Origin: Acidobacteriales bacterium 59-55 | GTDB lineage: Bacteria > Acidobacteriota > Terriglobia > Terriglobales > Acidobacteriaceae | DNA length: 64,000 nt | Reading direction: 5' to 3' | Assembly (NCBI GenBank): GCA_001897435.1 | Contig: MKSV01000004.1 | Coordinates: 1 to 64,000, forward strand | Shown: piece by piece, positions 8,278-18,098 of the stretch | Numbering within the stretch: position 1 is the stretch's first letter | How the letters are laid out: each line of letters begins with the position of its first letter | The notes under the pieces: model-generated | Database searches by the model: none | What the model saw: the letters and a program-made list of their open reading frames with translations, nothing else | What the model was told of the DNA's origin: nothing | Program-made: the position numbers and the translations under genes

Positions 8278-8613
8278 ATGCCAGGAGAGCCACAACTTTT
8301 TCCGAATCCCGGGCCGCCGGTCGAACGCGCGGCGGAAGACAGCGGCGATGGCTCCAGAAGGGCGGCACCGGTCTGGTTGCAGCGATTGTCGCTCTTTGTG
8401 CTGGTGCTGTTCTGCGTGTACCTTGGCATTCTGGTCATGCTGCTGCCGTGGTGGACGCGGGTGTGGGACCACAATATGTTCATTCAGGCGCATCCGACGC
8501 TCTCGGCTGTGCTGCATAACGGGGCAGTGCGCGGCATGATCTCGGGTCTGGGGCTGCTCGATATCTGGATCGGCATCTCGGAGGCGGTCCACTACCGCGA
8601 CGATCGGGGGTAA
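8278..8613 (+). CDS. Small hypothetical membrane protein
   Basis: ORF 8260..8613 (ATG at 8278 possible); TM 'LSLFVLVLFCVYLGILVMLLPWW'; followed 5 bp later by the LOG-family gene. Confidence 0.65.
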   Translation: MPGEPQLFPNPGPPVERAAEDSGDGSRRAAPVWLQRLSLFVLVLFCVYLGILVMLLPWWTRVWDHNMFIQAHPTLSAVLHNGAVRGMISGLGLLDIWIGISEAVHYRDDRG

Positions 8614-8617
8614 AGCT

Positions 8618-9625
8618 TTGCAGGATAAGGGAGACATGATGAATCCGGAGACGCCGGAGGAGCTGCCGGAGGCACCGCTCGCCTATGAGAATCAGGACTT
8701 TCTGAACTCGCCGGACGGCCGCGTGCTGCGCATTCTGGCCGAGTATCAGGAGCCGATGGCGCGGTTTCGCCGCGAGCGGATACAGGATACGGTCGTCTTC
8801 TTCGGCTCGGCGCGGTTTCGCGCGCTCGACGTAACCAGCACCGAACTCGAACTGCTGGCCAACACCGGATCGACCGAACCTGCGCCCATGCACGAACAGC
8901 CGGCGCGCCGCGGGGAGATCGAGGGTGGCAAGGCGAGCGCGTTGCAGTTGCGCCGCGCCGAGGCCGCCGTTGAGATGGCCGCTTACTACGAAGATGCACG
9001 CAAGCTGGCGGGCATGGTGGCGACCTGGGCGAAGTCGCTGCCCGGATCGCGCCACCGGTTCGTTGTGACCTCGGGCGGCGGGCCGGGAATCATGGAGGCG
9101 GCGAACCGCGGAGCGTACGAGGCCGGGTGCAAGACCATCGGGCTGAACATCAAGCTGCCCTTCGAGCAGCATCCGAACCCCTACATCACGCCCGCGCTGA
9201 ACTTCGACTTCCACTACTTCTTCATGCGCAAGTACTGGTTCGCCTACCTGTCGAAGGCGCTGGTGGTCTTTCCCGGCGGCTTCGGCACGCTCGACGAGAT
9301 GTTCGAGGTGCTGACGCTGGTGCAGACCCACAAGCTGGCCAAGCCGATCACCGTGGTGATCTACGGGTCCGAATACTGGAAGGGCGTTATCAACCTGGAA
9401 CTGCTGGCGGAGAAGGGCGCGATCGCCATGGCGGACCTCGACCTGTTCCAGTTCGCGGACACGCCGGAAGACGCCTTCGAGATACTGAAGAAGGGTTTGA
9501 CGGAAAACCATCTCGAATCGGCCTTCGAGCGCGAGCAGCAACTGCGGGAGCGGATGCGGGCTATGAATGAACCGGCGCCGAACGCGCAGGAGCTGCTGGG
9601 GCCGGATATCAGTTGGACGAGATAG
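8618..9625 (+). CDS. TIGR00730/LOG-family Rossmann-fold protein
   Basis: 'VTSGGGPGIMEAANRGAYEAG...FVVFPGGFGTLDEMFEVLTLVQ'-type PGGxGTxxE motif (VVFPGGFGTLDEMFEVLTLVQTHK). Confidence 0.92.
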   Translation: MQDKGDMMNPETPEELPEAPLAYENQDFLNSPDGRVLRILAEYQEPMARFRRERIQDTVVFFGSARFRALDVTSTELELLANTGSTEPAPMHEQPARRGEIEGGKASALQLRRAEAAVEMAAYYEDARKLAGMVATWAKSLPGSRHRFVVTSGGGPGIMEAANRGAYEAGCKTIGLNIKLPFEQHPNPYITPALNFDFHYFFMRKYWFAYLSKALVVFPGGFGTLDEMFEVLTLVQTHKLAKPITVVIYGSEYWKGVINLELLAEKGAIAMADLDLFQFADTPEDAFEILKKGLTENHLESAFEREQQLRERMRAMNEPAPNAQELLGPDISWTR

Positions 9626-9676
9626 CGGGAGGGGAGATACTTCTCCCTCTGGATTAAGCTTCAACTTCTCTTAAGG

Positions 9677-9740
9677 CACGTCATCTCGACCGGAGCCGCG
9701 CGGTTTCATCGCGCGGCGGAGTGGAGAGACCTCTGTATTT
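9677..9740. repeat. Family A repeat (long stem variant)
   Basis: CACGTCATCTCGACCGGAGCCGCGCGGTTTCATCGCGCGGCGGAGTGGAGAGACCTCTGTATTT. Confidence 0.9.
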
Positions 9741-9807
9741 TTCGGTTTTTCCTTTGTACGGTTCTAATTTTGAGCAGTGCCTTGCGGCCGATATGAAGCA
9801 AACAACG

Positions 9808-9856
9808 GCGAGATACAGGGTCTCTCCACTCCGCTTCGCTCCGGTCGAGATGACGT
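9808..9856. repeat. Family A repeat (short variant, reverse orientation)
   Basis: GCGAGATACAGGGTCTCTCCACTCCGCTTCGCTCCGGTCGAGATGACGT. Confidence 0.9.
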
Positions 9857-9987
9857 GGTCATATTTTCTTGGCGGGTAACCCTTGTAGTTACTGGAGTTG
9901 CGAAAATTCAAGCCTCATTCTCGGTGCAGTTACCTCCGCGTCATAAAGCCCCTCGATACTTGCTTCGAGCAAGCCTGAAACAGGAGG

Positions 9988-11166
9988 GTGCCGATGGGCC
10001 AGTCGAGTGTCTCGTACCTTTGGCGGGAGCCGCAAGCGGCGAAGAGCTTCACGACGGGCGTGTCGCTGCACAGTCATACCAACCAGTCGCAGGAGACGCT
10101 GGACTTTCTCTCCGAGCTGTCGAAGGACTGGAGCCTGTTGCAGCCGCTGATGCGGTGGTGCGAGCGGCGTTGCCTCCGCTTCACGGGCATCCAGCCGGAC
10201 TACGCCCGCAGCTACTGGACGCCTCCGCTGACGCCGAGCCTGGCCTTCGACCTGGAGCGCAGCCAGATCGAGGACCGGTTGCAGATGCCGGGGCTGGTCT
10301 CTCTCACCGATCATGACGACATTCAGGCTCCGATGCTGCTGCGGTCGGTGCCTTCGTCGCGGCACATTCCGGTGTCGGTGGAGTGGACGGTCCCCTTCGA
10401 GGAGACGGCGTTCCATCTCGGCATCCACAACCTGCCGAGCGCGACCGGGACTCAATGGATGGAGCGGCTGAAGGCGTTTACGGCGATTCCGGTAGCGGAA
10501 CGGAGGCCGGACTTTCTGAAGGAGATGCTGGCCGGGCTGGACGAGCTGCCGGGCGTGCTGATCGTCTTCAACCATCCGCTGTGGGACCTCTACCTGGTTG
10601 GTAAAGAGCGGCATAACGTGCTGGTCAACGAGTTTCTGGCGGTGAACGGCCAGTTCATCCATGCGCTGGAGCTGAACGGGCTGCGCGACTGGAAGGAGAA
10701 CCGCGCGACGGCGGAGCTGGCCGAGAAGTGGAACCAGTTGACGATCAGCGGCGGCGACCGGCACGGAATCGAGCCGAACGCGAACATCAACCTGACGCGG
10801 GCGGGGAGCTTCACCGAGTTTGTGTACGAGGTGAGGCGCGAGCGGAGAAGCCATGTGCTGTTCATGCCGCAGTATGCGCAGCCGTGGAAGCACCGGATTC
10901 TGCAATCGACGCTGGACGCGATTCGGGACTATCCGCGCTTTCCCGAGGGCTCGCGGCGGTGGGACGAGCGGGTGTACCACCCGGACCGCAGAGGCGCGAT
11001 GCGGCCGCTCTCGCAACTGTGGGTGGCTGGGCGGGCTCCGATCTATCTGCTGGGAGTGTTGAACGCAGTGCGCCTGATGGGCGAGGCGCCGCTCTCGGGC
11101 GGCCTGCGGATGGCATGGAACGACGCGGGAGAGATGCGCGCCGCGCTGGCCGAGCTTGACGCTTGA
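9988..11166 (+). CDS. PHP-domain-like metal-dependent hydrolase, hypothetical
   Basis: 392 aa; 'SLHSHTNQSQETLDFL' HxH and 'SLTDHDDIQAP' TDHD motifs. Confidence 0.65.
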   Translation: MPMGQSSVSYLWREPQAAKSFTTGVSLHSHTNQSQETLDFLSELSKDWSLLQPLMRWCERRCLRFTGIQPDYARSYWTPPLTPSLAFDLERSQIEDRLQMPGLVSLTDHDDIQAPMLLRSVPSSRHIPVSVEWTVPFEETAFHLGIHNLPSATGTQWMERLKAFTAIPVAERRPDFLKEMLAGLDELPGVLIVFNHPLWDLYLVGKERHNVLVNEFLAVNGQFIHALELNGLRDWKENRATAELAEKWNQLTISGGDRHGIEPNANINLTRAGSFTEFVYEVRRERRSHVLFMPQYAQPWKHRILQSTLDAIRDYPRFPEGSRRWDERVYHPDRRGAMRPLSQLWVAGRAPIYLLGVLNAVRLMGEAPLSGGLRMAWNDAGEMRAALAELDA

Positions 11167-11297
11167 GCGATAGGGCATCTTTCCTGCAGGTGGAATGCGG
11201 CATCGCGGCTCCAGCAGGTGTCTTCTCGGATGAAAACGCCGCTGAACGTCCGTCCCGGGATTCCCGTCGGCAGGAAAAATACTCTAGTCTGAGGGCG

Positions 11298-12482
11298 ATG
11301 CGCGTGCCTCGTGTCGCCTACTTTCCGGATTCGTTCCACGAGGTCAACGGCGTGGCGCATACCAGCCGCAACTTCGTGGCCTTTGCCGAGCGGCATGACC
11401 TGCCGTTTCTGTGCGTGCGCGCCGGCGGACGGGAGCAGGCGTTCGAGCAGGCGGGGGAGCTGCGGACGCTGGAGCTGAGGCGTAGCCGCTTTTCGGTGTC
11501 GATGGAGAAGGATCTCGCCTTCGACCTGTTCTTCTGGCGATACATGGGACTGATCGAGCGCGAGCTGGAGCGCTTTCGCCCGGACGTGATCCACATTACC
11601 GGGCCGAGCGAGCTGGGCGTCTTCGGCGCTTACTTTGCGTGGAAGCTGGGGATTCCGCTGGCCGCGTCGTGGCATACGAACGTGCACGAATATGCGGGGC
11701 GGCGGTTGAATTGGCTGACGCGATGGCTGCCGCCCAGACCTGCGGCGGCGCTGGAACAAAGCGTCGAGACGGGCGCGTTCCGGGCGGTGACGCGGTTCTA
11801 CCGGCTGGCGAAGGTGCTGTTCGCGCCGAACGAGGAGCTTTGCCGGATATTGGAGACGGAGACGGGAAGGCCGTGCCATCGGATGCAGCGGGGCGTGGAT
11901 ACGGCGCTGTTTGCACCGTCGCGGCGGACGCGCGGGGACGGCGATGGCGCGGGGGGCGATGGCGTCGTTCTAGGGTATGTGGGCAGGCTGTCGATCGAGA
12001 AGAATGTGGCCCTGTTGGTGCGGGTAGAACGGGAGCTGGCCGCCATGGGGGTTGGCGGAGTGCGCTTCGTGATCGTCGGCCATGGCAGCGAGGAGGCTCT
12101 GCTGCGGGCGGAGCTGGCGCGTGCGGAGTTTGCCGGGGTGCTCCGCGGCGAGACTCTGGCGCAGGCCTATGCCGACATGGATGTGCTGGTGTTTCCGTCG
12201 CACACGGACACCTTCGGCAACGTGGTGCTGGAGGCGCTGGCGAGCGGCGTTCCGGCGGTGGTGACCGGCGACGGCGGTCCGAAGTTCATCGTGCGCGAAG
12301 GAGAGACGGGGTTTGTGGCTGCGGATGAGGAGTTTCCCGCGGCTATCGCAAGACTGGTGCGGGATCGGACGCTGCTGCGGTCGATGCGGACGAAGGCGCG
12401 GGAGTATGCGCTGGGATGCAGTTGGGATGCGGTGTTCGAGCAGGTGTATGCGGGGTATGAGGCGGCGCTGCCGCGGGAGTGA
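11298..12482 (+). CDS. Glycosyltransferase family 1 (GT-B)
   Basis: MRVPRVAYFPDSFHEVNGVAHTSRNF start; 'LGYVGRLSIEKNVALLVRVERELAAMG' and 'DVLVFPSHTDTFGNVVLEALASGVPAVVTGDGGPKFIV'. Confidence 0.94.
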   Translation: MRVPRVAYFPDSFHEVNGVAHTSRNFVAFAERHDLPFLCVRAGGREQAFEQAGELRTLELRRSRFSVSMEKDLAFDLFFWRYMGLIERELERFRPDVIHITGPSELGVFGAYFAWKLGIPLAASWHTNVHEYAGRRLNWLTRWLPPRPAAALEQSVETGAFRAVTRFYRLAKVLFAPNEELCRILETETGRPCHRMQRGVDTALFAPSRRTRGDGDGAGGDGVVLGYVGRLSIEKNVALLVRVERELAAMGVGGVRFVIVGHGSEEALLRAELARAEFAGVLRGETLAQAYADMDVLVFPSHTDTFGNVVLEALASGVPAVVTGDGGPKFIVREGETGFVAADEEFPAAIARLVRDRTLLRSMRTKAREYALGCSWDAVFEQVYAGYEAALPRE

Positions 12483-12532
12483 GGCGGGCTACTGAGTCGG
12501 GTCGTGCGGCCTGGTGGAGATAACGCGGATAT

Positions 12533-12585
12533 GGAAATCTACTTTCCCCTCCATCGCAAAAAACGCGATGGATGGGGCACCCGGC
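12533..12585. repeat. Family B hairpin repeat (reverse orientation)
   Basis: GAAATCTACTTTCCCCTCCATCGCAAAAAACGCGATGGATGGGGCACCCGG. Confidence 0.88.
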
Positions 12586-12591
12586 GATTTT

Positions 12592-12623
12592 GGGTGCCCC
12601 ATGTCCGGATCTTCGGACATGGG
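12592..12623. repeat. Family C hairpin (CCCATGTCCG/CGGACATGGG)
   Basis: GGGTGCCCCATGTCCGgatcttCGGACATGGG. Confidence 0.92.
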
Positions 12624-12656
12624 TTTTCACCTGGGTATATTCATCCGCTTCTGAAA

Positions 12657-12688
12657 CCCACGTCCCAGGAGCGGGACGTGGGGCACCC
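12657..12688. repeat. Family C hairpin (CCCACGTCCC/GGGACGTGGG)
   Basis: CCCACGTCCCaggagcGGGACGTGGGGCACCC. Confidence 0.92.
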
Positions 12689-12712
12689 AGTTTTTTGGGG
12701 TGCCTGACGGCT

Positions 12713-14821
12713 TTACCAGACGCGGCAGCTGTTGACCGGGACCATCGGCGTGCCCTTCTTGCAACCGAAGGCCGCGGCGAAGCCGGGCTGGTTGACGATG
12801 GCTCCGTTGGCGCGGAAGTGGTCGGGCGAGTGGGGGTCGGTGAGCACCTGGGCGCGGACGCTCTCGGGCCGCGAGTTTTCGCACCAGTTCTGCGCGTAGG
12901 CGATGTAGAAGCGCTGCGGCGAGGTGTAGCCGTCCTTTTTCGCGTTCAGGTCGACGCCCTCCTTCTTCGCGCGGTCGAGGTAGGCCATGTAGGCGAGGAC
13001 GAGGCCGCCGTTGTCGGCGGTGTTTTCGCCGAGGGTCAGCTTGCCGTTGACCTTGACGTCGTCGACGGCGGTGAAGTTGCCGTACTCGTTGACGAGGCAG
13101 TCGGTGCGGGTCTCGAAGTTCTTGGCGTCGGCGGCGGTCCACCAGTCGCTGAGGTTGCCCTTGCCGTCGAACTTGCGGCCCTGGTCGTCGAAGCCGTGGG
13201 TCAGCTCGTGGCCGATGACGGCGCCGATGTGGCCGTAGTTGACGGCGTCGTCCTGGCTGGGATCGTAGAAGGCGGGCTGGAGGATGCCGGCGGGGAAGTT
13301 GATGTCGTTCATGCTGGGGTCGTAGTAGGCGTTGACGGTGGGCGGCGTCATCTGCCACTCCTCGTGGTCGACGGGCTTACCGATCTTGTTGAGCTGGCGG
13401 TCGTTCTCAAATGCGTTGGCGCGGAGCGAGTTGCCGAGAGCATCGTCGGGCTTGACTTCAAGTTTGGTGTAGTCGCGCCACTTCTCGGGATAGCCGATCT
13501 TGTTGGCGACCAGGTGCAGCTTCTCCTTGGCGCGGGTCTTGGTGGCCTCGGACATCCACGAGAGCTGGTCGATGTCGTTGCTCATGGCCTGTTCGATGTC
13601 GTGGACCATCTGCAACATGCGGGTCTTGCTGTCGCCGGCGAAGTACTGCTGGACGTAGACCTTGCCGAGGGCCTCGCCGAGCGCGGCGTTGACGGAGTTC
13701 GAGCAGCGCTTCCAGCGCGGTGCCTGTTCGGGCTGGCCGCGGAGCTTGCGGCCGTAGAAGTCGAAGTTCTCGTCGTCGAGCGGCTGGGGCAGTCGCGCTG
13801 CCACCGTGGTGAGCAGGTGATAGCGCATGTAGGCCTTCAGCGTCTCCAGATCGGTGGCGTTGACCGCATCGAGCAGGGCAGGGAAGAACTGCGGCGTGGC
13901 GTTGTTCAACTCGGCGACGCGGGGGGAGTGGATGGCGTCCTCAAAGGCGGCGAAGTCGACCCCGGGAATGGTGGCTTCGAAGGTCTGGATGGTCTGGAGG
14001 TGATAGGTCTTCTCGGGATCGCGCATCTCGGTGACGCCCATGGAGGCCTTGGCCAGCGCGGTCTCGAAGGTCATGATGGCGTCGGCGTTCTTCTGTGCCT
14101 CGGCAGCGGGGGTGCCGGAAAGGGTCAGCATCTTGGCGACGTGGGCGACGTACTGCTCGCGAATGGTCTTGTCTTTGGCCCCGGTACGCAGGTAGTAGTC
14201 CTTCTCAGGGAGGCCGAGGCCGTCCTGGGCGATGAAGGCGATCTGCTTGGTGGCATCGGTGAGGTCCTGCTGCTGGCCGTAGCCGAAGAAGACGTCGACG
14301 CCCATGCGCTGGAGCTTGCCGATGAGAGGGGTCATCTGCCCCTTCTCGGTGACGGCGTCGATCTCCTTGAGCAGGGGCTCAACGGGCGCGAGGCCCTTGG
14401 CGTCGATGGCGGAGGTATCCATGCAGGCCTTGTAGTAGTCGCCGATCTTCTGCTCGTCGGCGGAGCGGCCGGCGCCGCCCGAGGCCGCTTTATTGAGGAT
14501 GCCGTTCAGCGACTGGGTGTTGACGTTGAACAGGGCGTAGAACTGGTCGACGGCAGGCTGGTCAGCCGGGATGGGGTGATTGGCGGCGAACTTTCCGCAG
14601 GCGAACTTGTAGAAGTCGTCGCAGGGGTTGACGGCGGCGTCGATGGAGGTGGTGTCGAAGCCGGGGATGGGGCGATAGGTCTGGGTGGGCTGCCCGGCCT
14701 GGGCAGGGGGCGCCTGCTGGGCCACTGCGGCGGTCGATGCCGCGGTCCATGCTCCTGCTACTGCCAGAAGGGCTGCCGCAAGGCCTGCCCCGTATCCTGT
14801 GTTCTTCCATTCAAGCAACAT
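12713..14821 (-). CDS. M13-family (neprilysin/PepO-like) metallopeptidase
   Basis: 702 aa; 'INAAVNPCDDFYKFACG'-like start, 'GAVIGHELTHGFDDQGRKFDGKGNLSDWW' (HExxH-type), C-terminal 'VNSCRVW'. Confidence 0.97.
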   Translation of the reverse strand: MLLEWKNTGYGAGLAAALLAVAGAWTAASTAAVAQQAPPAQAGQPTQTYRPIPGFDTTSIDAAVNPCDDFYKFACGKFAANHPIPADQPAVDQFYALFNVNTQSLNGILNKAASGGAGRSADEQKIGDYYKACMDTSAIDAKGLAPVEPLLKEIDAVTEKGQMTPLIGKLQRMGVDVFFGYGQQQDLTDATKQIAFIAQDGLGLPEKDYYLRTGAKDKTIREQYVAHVAKMLTLSGTPAAEAQKNADAIMTFETALAKASMGVTEMRDPEKTYHLQTIQTFEATIPGVDFAAFEDAIHSPRVAELNNATPQFFPALLDAVNATDLETLKAYMRYHLLTTVAARLPQPLDDENFDFYGRKLRGQPEQAPRWKRCSNSVNAALGEALGKVYVQQYFAGDSKTRMLQMVHDIEQAMSNDIDQLSWMSEATKTRAKEKLHLVANKIGYPEKWRDYTKLEVKPDDALGNSLRANAFENDRQLNKIGKPVDHEEWQMTPPTVNAYYDPSMNDINFPAGILQPAFYDPSQDDAVNYGHIGAVIGHELTHGFDDQGRKFDGKGNLSDWWTAADAKNFETRTDCLVNEYGNFTAVDDVKVNGKLTLGENTADNGGLVLAYMAYLDRAKKEGVDLNAKKDGYTSPQRFYIAYAQNWCENSRPESVRAQVLTDPHSPDHFRANGAIVNQPGFAAAFGCKKGTPMVPVNSCRVW

Positions 14822-14988
14822 GCTGTCTCCTCCGGAATCTGGCGCCTTCAGCGATCTTCCTCAGTCTTTGTATCATCGGCGCTTTGCAAACCGCCAAATT
14901 CAGCCGCGCGGCAGAGCCCTTGGCGGCTGTGATCCGTCTGTGAAAGAGTAGACCTACGCGCGATGGAGATTGATACGCGGACTCTGCC

Positions 14989-16620
14989 ATGCCGGTTCCC
15001 ACCCGAAGTTACGCGATTGCCCGGCTGTCTGCGCTGGTGCTGCTGGCGCTGACTGTCGCCGTGCCGCTCGAGGCGCGCGGACCCGGCCCGGCGTTTCGTA
15101 TCCCGCTCGATTCGCTGGGCTTTCAGCCGCAGACGAAGCAGTTTCTGCTGGCGGGCGGCTCTATGCTGACGCTGCACTATGTCGATAACAGCCACCTGCT
15201 GCTGACCTTTGCGGTGCATAAGCTGATGGAGCGGATTCCCGACGATCCGCCCGGCGACGAGGACCGTGTGGTCGAGGCGGTGCTGCTGGAGACGCCCTCG
15301 GGACGGGTGCTGGCGCGCACGGACTGGCGCTTCCACGACAATGGGCAATACCTCTGGAACCTCGGCCATGGGCGCTTCATGCTGCGCGTCCGGGACACGC
15401 TGACGACCTTTGCCCCGCTGGCGAACCTGGCTTCGGGCCGGCCTTTCACGCAGCGCGGATTTTTGACCACGGACAGGAGGATCGGAGCGGTGCTGCTCTC
15501 GCCCGAGGCCGATCTGCTGGTAGTTGAGTCGGTGGAGCGGAAGCCGCCTCCGCCGCAGCCGAAGACGCCGCTGTTCGGGCCAACGCCGAAGCCGACTCCC
15601 CAGCCGCTGGGCGAGCCGGGCGATCCCAGCCCCGTGGCTCTCAGCTTCTACCGCCTGGCGATACCGTCCGAGAGCGGAGACGAGGTGGAGGCGTCGCTGG
15701 CCGGGGTCGCGCATTCGAGCAGCTTCGGCGATATCGCGGCGACCGGGGCGGGGCATATCGCCGTCGTCGACCAGGGGAAGCAGCAGTGGGGCTTCGACTT
15801 TCGACCGTATCGGGGAGAAGGCAAGCAGCTTGCGCCGTTCGACTCGACCTGCCGGCCGACGCCGCGTTTCGTCAGCGGCAGCGAGTTTATCGCCTTCGGC
15901 TGCCACAGCGGCGACTCGCCCATGGTGCTGGGCGGATTCAACATGAAGGGCGACGAGATGTGGGAGCAGAACCTGTTCGGCGACTACGTTGGGACGTCGA
16001 TGTCGTTTGCGCCGTCGAGCGGCCGGTTTGCGCTGGGCCGCGTGCTCGGCGAGGGGTCGGCGGACGATCTGCAACCGGTGTCGGCGGATGCCTTTACGGG
16101 GCAGAACGTCGCTGTCTACCAGACGGAGAGCGGCAAGCAGCTTCTGCACGTCGACTGCTCGCCGATTGCGCGTGCCGGGCAGAACTTCGCGCTTTCGCCG
16201 GACGGCATGAGCCTGGCGGTCATCCACGAGGGGGCCATCGAGATCTACAGCCTGCCGCCGCTGAGCTCCCAGGACGCGGCCGATGTGAAGATGGCGCGAG
16301 CGCTGGTGCCCGAGGCGAGCATCCTGCCCATCGACTTCGGTACGATGTCGCGGGCTTCGGCACCCGAGAAGGCTGAACCGAGCCCTGCTGCGAGCGAGCC
16401 TGCCCCGTCCCAGCCTGCAACTGCCCCGGCCTCTGCGGCCGGCAATGCTTCTCCCAGCGTTCCACCGCCTGCGAGTGCTCCTGCTGCCGCGCCAACTGCC
16501 CCCGCTTCGCAGGCGCAGTCCGTTCCTGCCGGAGACGCGGAGCCGGAGCAGCCGCGTAAGCCGCCGACGCTCTATACCTTGCCTACCGATCCTGAGAAGA
16601 AGGGACAGAATAAGGAGTAG
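14989..16620 (+). CDS. Secreted hypothetical protein with Pro/Ala-rich C-terminus
   Basis: 543 aa; signal peptide-like N-terminus, conserved-looking body, low-complexity P/A-rich tail. Confidence 0.7.
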   Translation: MPVPTRSYAIARLSALVLLALTVAVPLEARGPGPAFRIPLDSLGFQPQTKQFLLAGGSMLTLHYVDNSHLLLTFAVHKLMERIPDDPPGDEDRVVEAVLLETPSGRVLARTDWRFHDNGQYLWNLGHGRFMLRVRDTLTTFAPLANLASGRPFTQRGFLTTDRRIGAVLLSPEADLLVVESVERKPPPPQPKTPLFGPTPKPTPQPLGEPGDPSPVALSFYRLAIPSESGDEVEASLAGVAHSSSFGDIAATGAGHIAVVDQGKQQWGFDFRPYRGEGKQLAPFDSTCRPTPRFVSGSEFIAFGCHSGDSPMVLGGFNMKGDEMWEQNLFGDYVGTSMSFAPSSGRFALGRVLGEGSADDLQPVSADAFTGQNVAVYQTESGKQLLHVDCSPIARAGQNFALSPDGMSLAVIHEGAIEIYSLPPLSSQDAADVKMARALVPEASILPIDFGTMSRASAPEKAEPSPAASEPAPSQPATAPASAAGNASPSVPPPASAPAAAPTAPASQAQSVPAGDAEPEQPRKPPTLYTLPTDPEKKGQNKE

Positions 16621-16624
16621 CGGC

Positions 16625-16680
16625 GGGTAGAGATCTACCTTCCCACCCATCGCAAAAACGCGATGGATGGGGCACCCGGG
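16625..16680. repeat. Family B hairpin repeat (reverse orientation)
   Basis: GGGTAGAGATCTACCTTCCCACCCATCGCAAAAACGCGATGGATGGGGCACCCGGG. Confidence 0.9.
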
Positions 16681-16701
16681 CGATTGGGGCAAGGATCAAG
16701 A

Positions 16702-16766
16702 CGAAATACAGGGGTCTCTCCACTGCGCCGCGTGATGAGACCACGCGGCTCCGGTCGAGATGACGT
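16702..16766. repeat. Family A repeat (reverse orientation)
   Basis: CGAAATACAGGGGTCTCTCCACTGCGCCGCGTGATGAGACCACGCGGCTCCGGTCGAGATGACGT. Confidence 0.9.
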
Positions 16767-16835
16767 TTTTTGGGGGGAGTTATTTTTCCGGAGCACTGGA
16801 AGCGATCGTAAGTCTCCGAAGACTTCCCTCAGTGG

Positions 16836-16892
16836 CGGGTAGAGATCTACCTTCCCACCCATCGCAAAAGCGCGATGAATGGGGCACCCGGC
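16836..16892. repeat. Family B hairpin repeat (reverse orientation)
   Basis: CGGGTAGAGATCTACCTTCCCACCCATCGCAAAAGCGCGATGAATGGGGCACCCGGC. Confidence 0.9.
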
Positions 16893-16902
16893 TCCATTGC
16901 TC

Positions 16903-16945
16903 AAGTAAAAGAGGGCTGGCTCCGTTGATTGTGGAAGCCAGCCCT
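16903..16945 (-). terminator. Rho-independent-like terminator downstream of rpsT
   Basis: Minus-strand AGGGCTGGCT-tccacaatcaacgg-AGCCAGCCCT followed by CTTTTACTT. Confidence 0.75.
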
Positions 16946-16973
16946 TCTCAGATTTTTCTGTGACGCGGGAGAA

Positions 16974-17249
16974 CTAGGCCTTGGCGGTCGCGACGGCCTT
17001 GACGCGGGCGTTGAGGCGGCTCTTGTAGCGGCTGGCGGTGTTCTTGTGCAGGACGCCCTTCTGGACGCTCTTGTCGAGCACCGAGACGGTCGAGCGATAG
17101 ACATCGCCGAGGGTCTTGGCGTCGCCGGCGGCGATGGCCTCGCGCAGGGTGCGCAGGGTGCCGCGGAGCTTGCTCTTGTTGGCGCGGTTCACCGCGGTCC
17201 TGGTCTCGGTCTGACGTGCGCGCTTCAGCGAAGAAACATGATTTGCCAT
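16974..17249 (-). CDS. rpsT: 30S ribosomal protein S20
   Basis: 91 aa [39 protein letters not shown]...[20 protein letters not shown]. Confidence 0.97.
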   Translation of the reverse strand: MANHVSSLKRARQTETRTAVNRANKSKLRGTLRTLREAIAAGDAKTLGDVYRSTVSVLDKSVQKGVLHKNTASRYKSRLNARVKAVATAKA

Positions 17250-17528
17250 TACTGAACTCTTTTCTCTAACCCGCTGTTGTCGGGGGAATTTTGGGATGCA
17301 GGCCGGAGGCTGGCTAGGAACACAGCCTGACCCATCCCCTGCAATCTCTAAGTCTACGGGAGTCTACGTTGGCAGGTCAACCGTTCTCTCTTTTCCTGGG
17401 AGGGTTCGTTTGAACCCAAAGCAGTCGAAGCCTTCCCCCAGGATTTCGTTGATGCGCGGTAAAGGACATTATTCTGAGAATAAACAGATCTATCCGGCCG
17501 CAAACGTGTTGACGACTAAACTTATCAA

Positions 17529-18098
17529 ATGGACCTTCACGAACAGGCAAGGCGGGCGCTCGGCCATGTCTCCATTGCACGCCCCGATCCGTCCTGGCCA
17601 GCACATTTTGCGCAAGAACGAGAGCGGCTCCAACCTTTTCTTGGCCGCGTGGCCGATGAGCTTCAACATTATGGAAGTACTGCCATCCCCGAACTCCGTG
17701 CAAAGCCCATTATCGACATGATGGCCCCCGTCACGTCTCTCGATCGGGCGGATGAGTTGGGTGAAAACCTTGCTACCACCGGGTACTGCAAGATCGATGC
17801 AGGCTTCTTCAAACGGCGTTTCTTTCGGAAAGTAGTGACCGGTGCAGATCTTGCCTATCATCTGCACCTGGTGGTTTCCCCAAACTGGCCGGTCAAAAAT
17901 GAGCTCTTGCTTCGGGACTGGCTGATTCAACACCAAGATGTCGCGCGCGCGTATGAGACGCTGAAGGTGAAACTGGCCGCTGCGTATGGCGATGACATGC
18001 CGCGATATACCGAAGGGAAAAGTTCATTCCTGCGTCGAGCCGTAAATGATGCACGCCTCCATATGGGACTTCCAGCCGAACGCAATTGGGAGGAATAG
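17529..18098 (+). CDS. GrpB family protein
   Basis: 'ELQHYGSTAIPELRAKPIIDMMAPV...RRFFRK...YHLHLVV...LLLRDWLIQHQDVARAYETLKVKLA' GrpB-like motifs. Confidence 0.9.
   Translation: MDLHEQARRALGHVSIARPDPSWPAHFAQERERLQPFLGRVADELQHYGSTAIPELRAKPIIDMMAPVTSLDRADELGENLATTGYCKIDAGFFKRRFFRKVVTGADLAYHLHLVVSPNWPVKNELLLRDWLIQHQDVARAYETLKVKLAAAYGDDMPRYTEGKSSFLRRAVNDARLHMGLPAERNWEE

Noticed and set aside
12572-14932. 786-aa plus-strand ORF opposite the M13 peptidase
   Set aside because: Antisense shadow ORF (V/G/L/D-rich, no recognisable domain); the sense strand encodes a complete M13 peptidase with HELTH motif.
14848-16692. 614-aa minus-strand ORF opposite the 14989-16620 gene
   Set aside because: R/H-rich shadow ORF that begins in a family B repeat ('SPGCPIHRVFAMGGKVDLYP').
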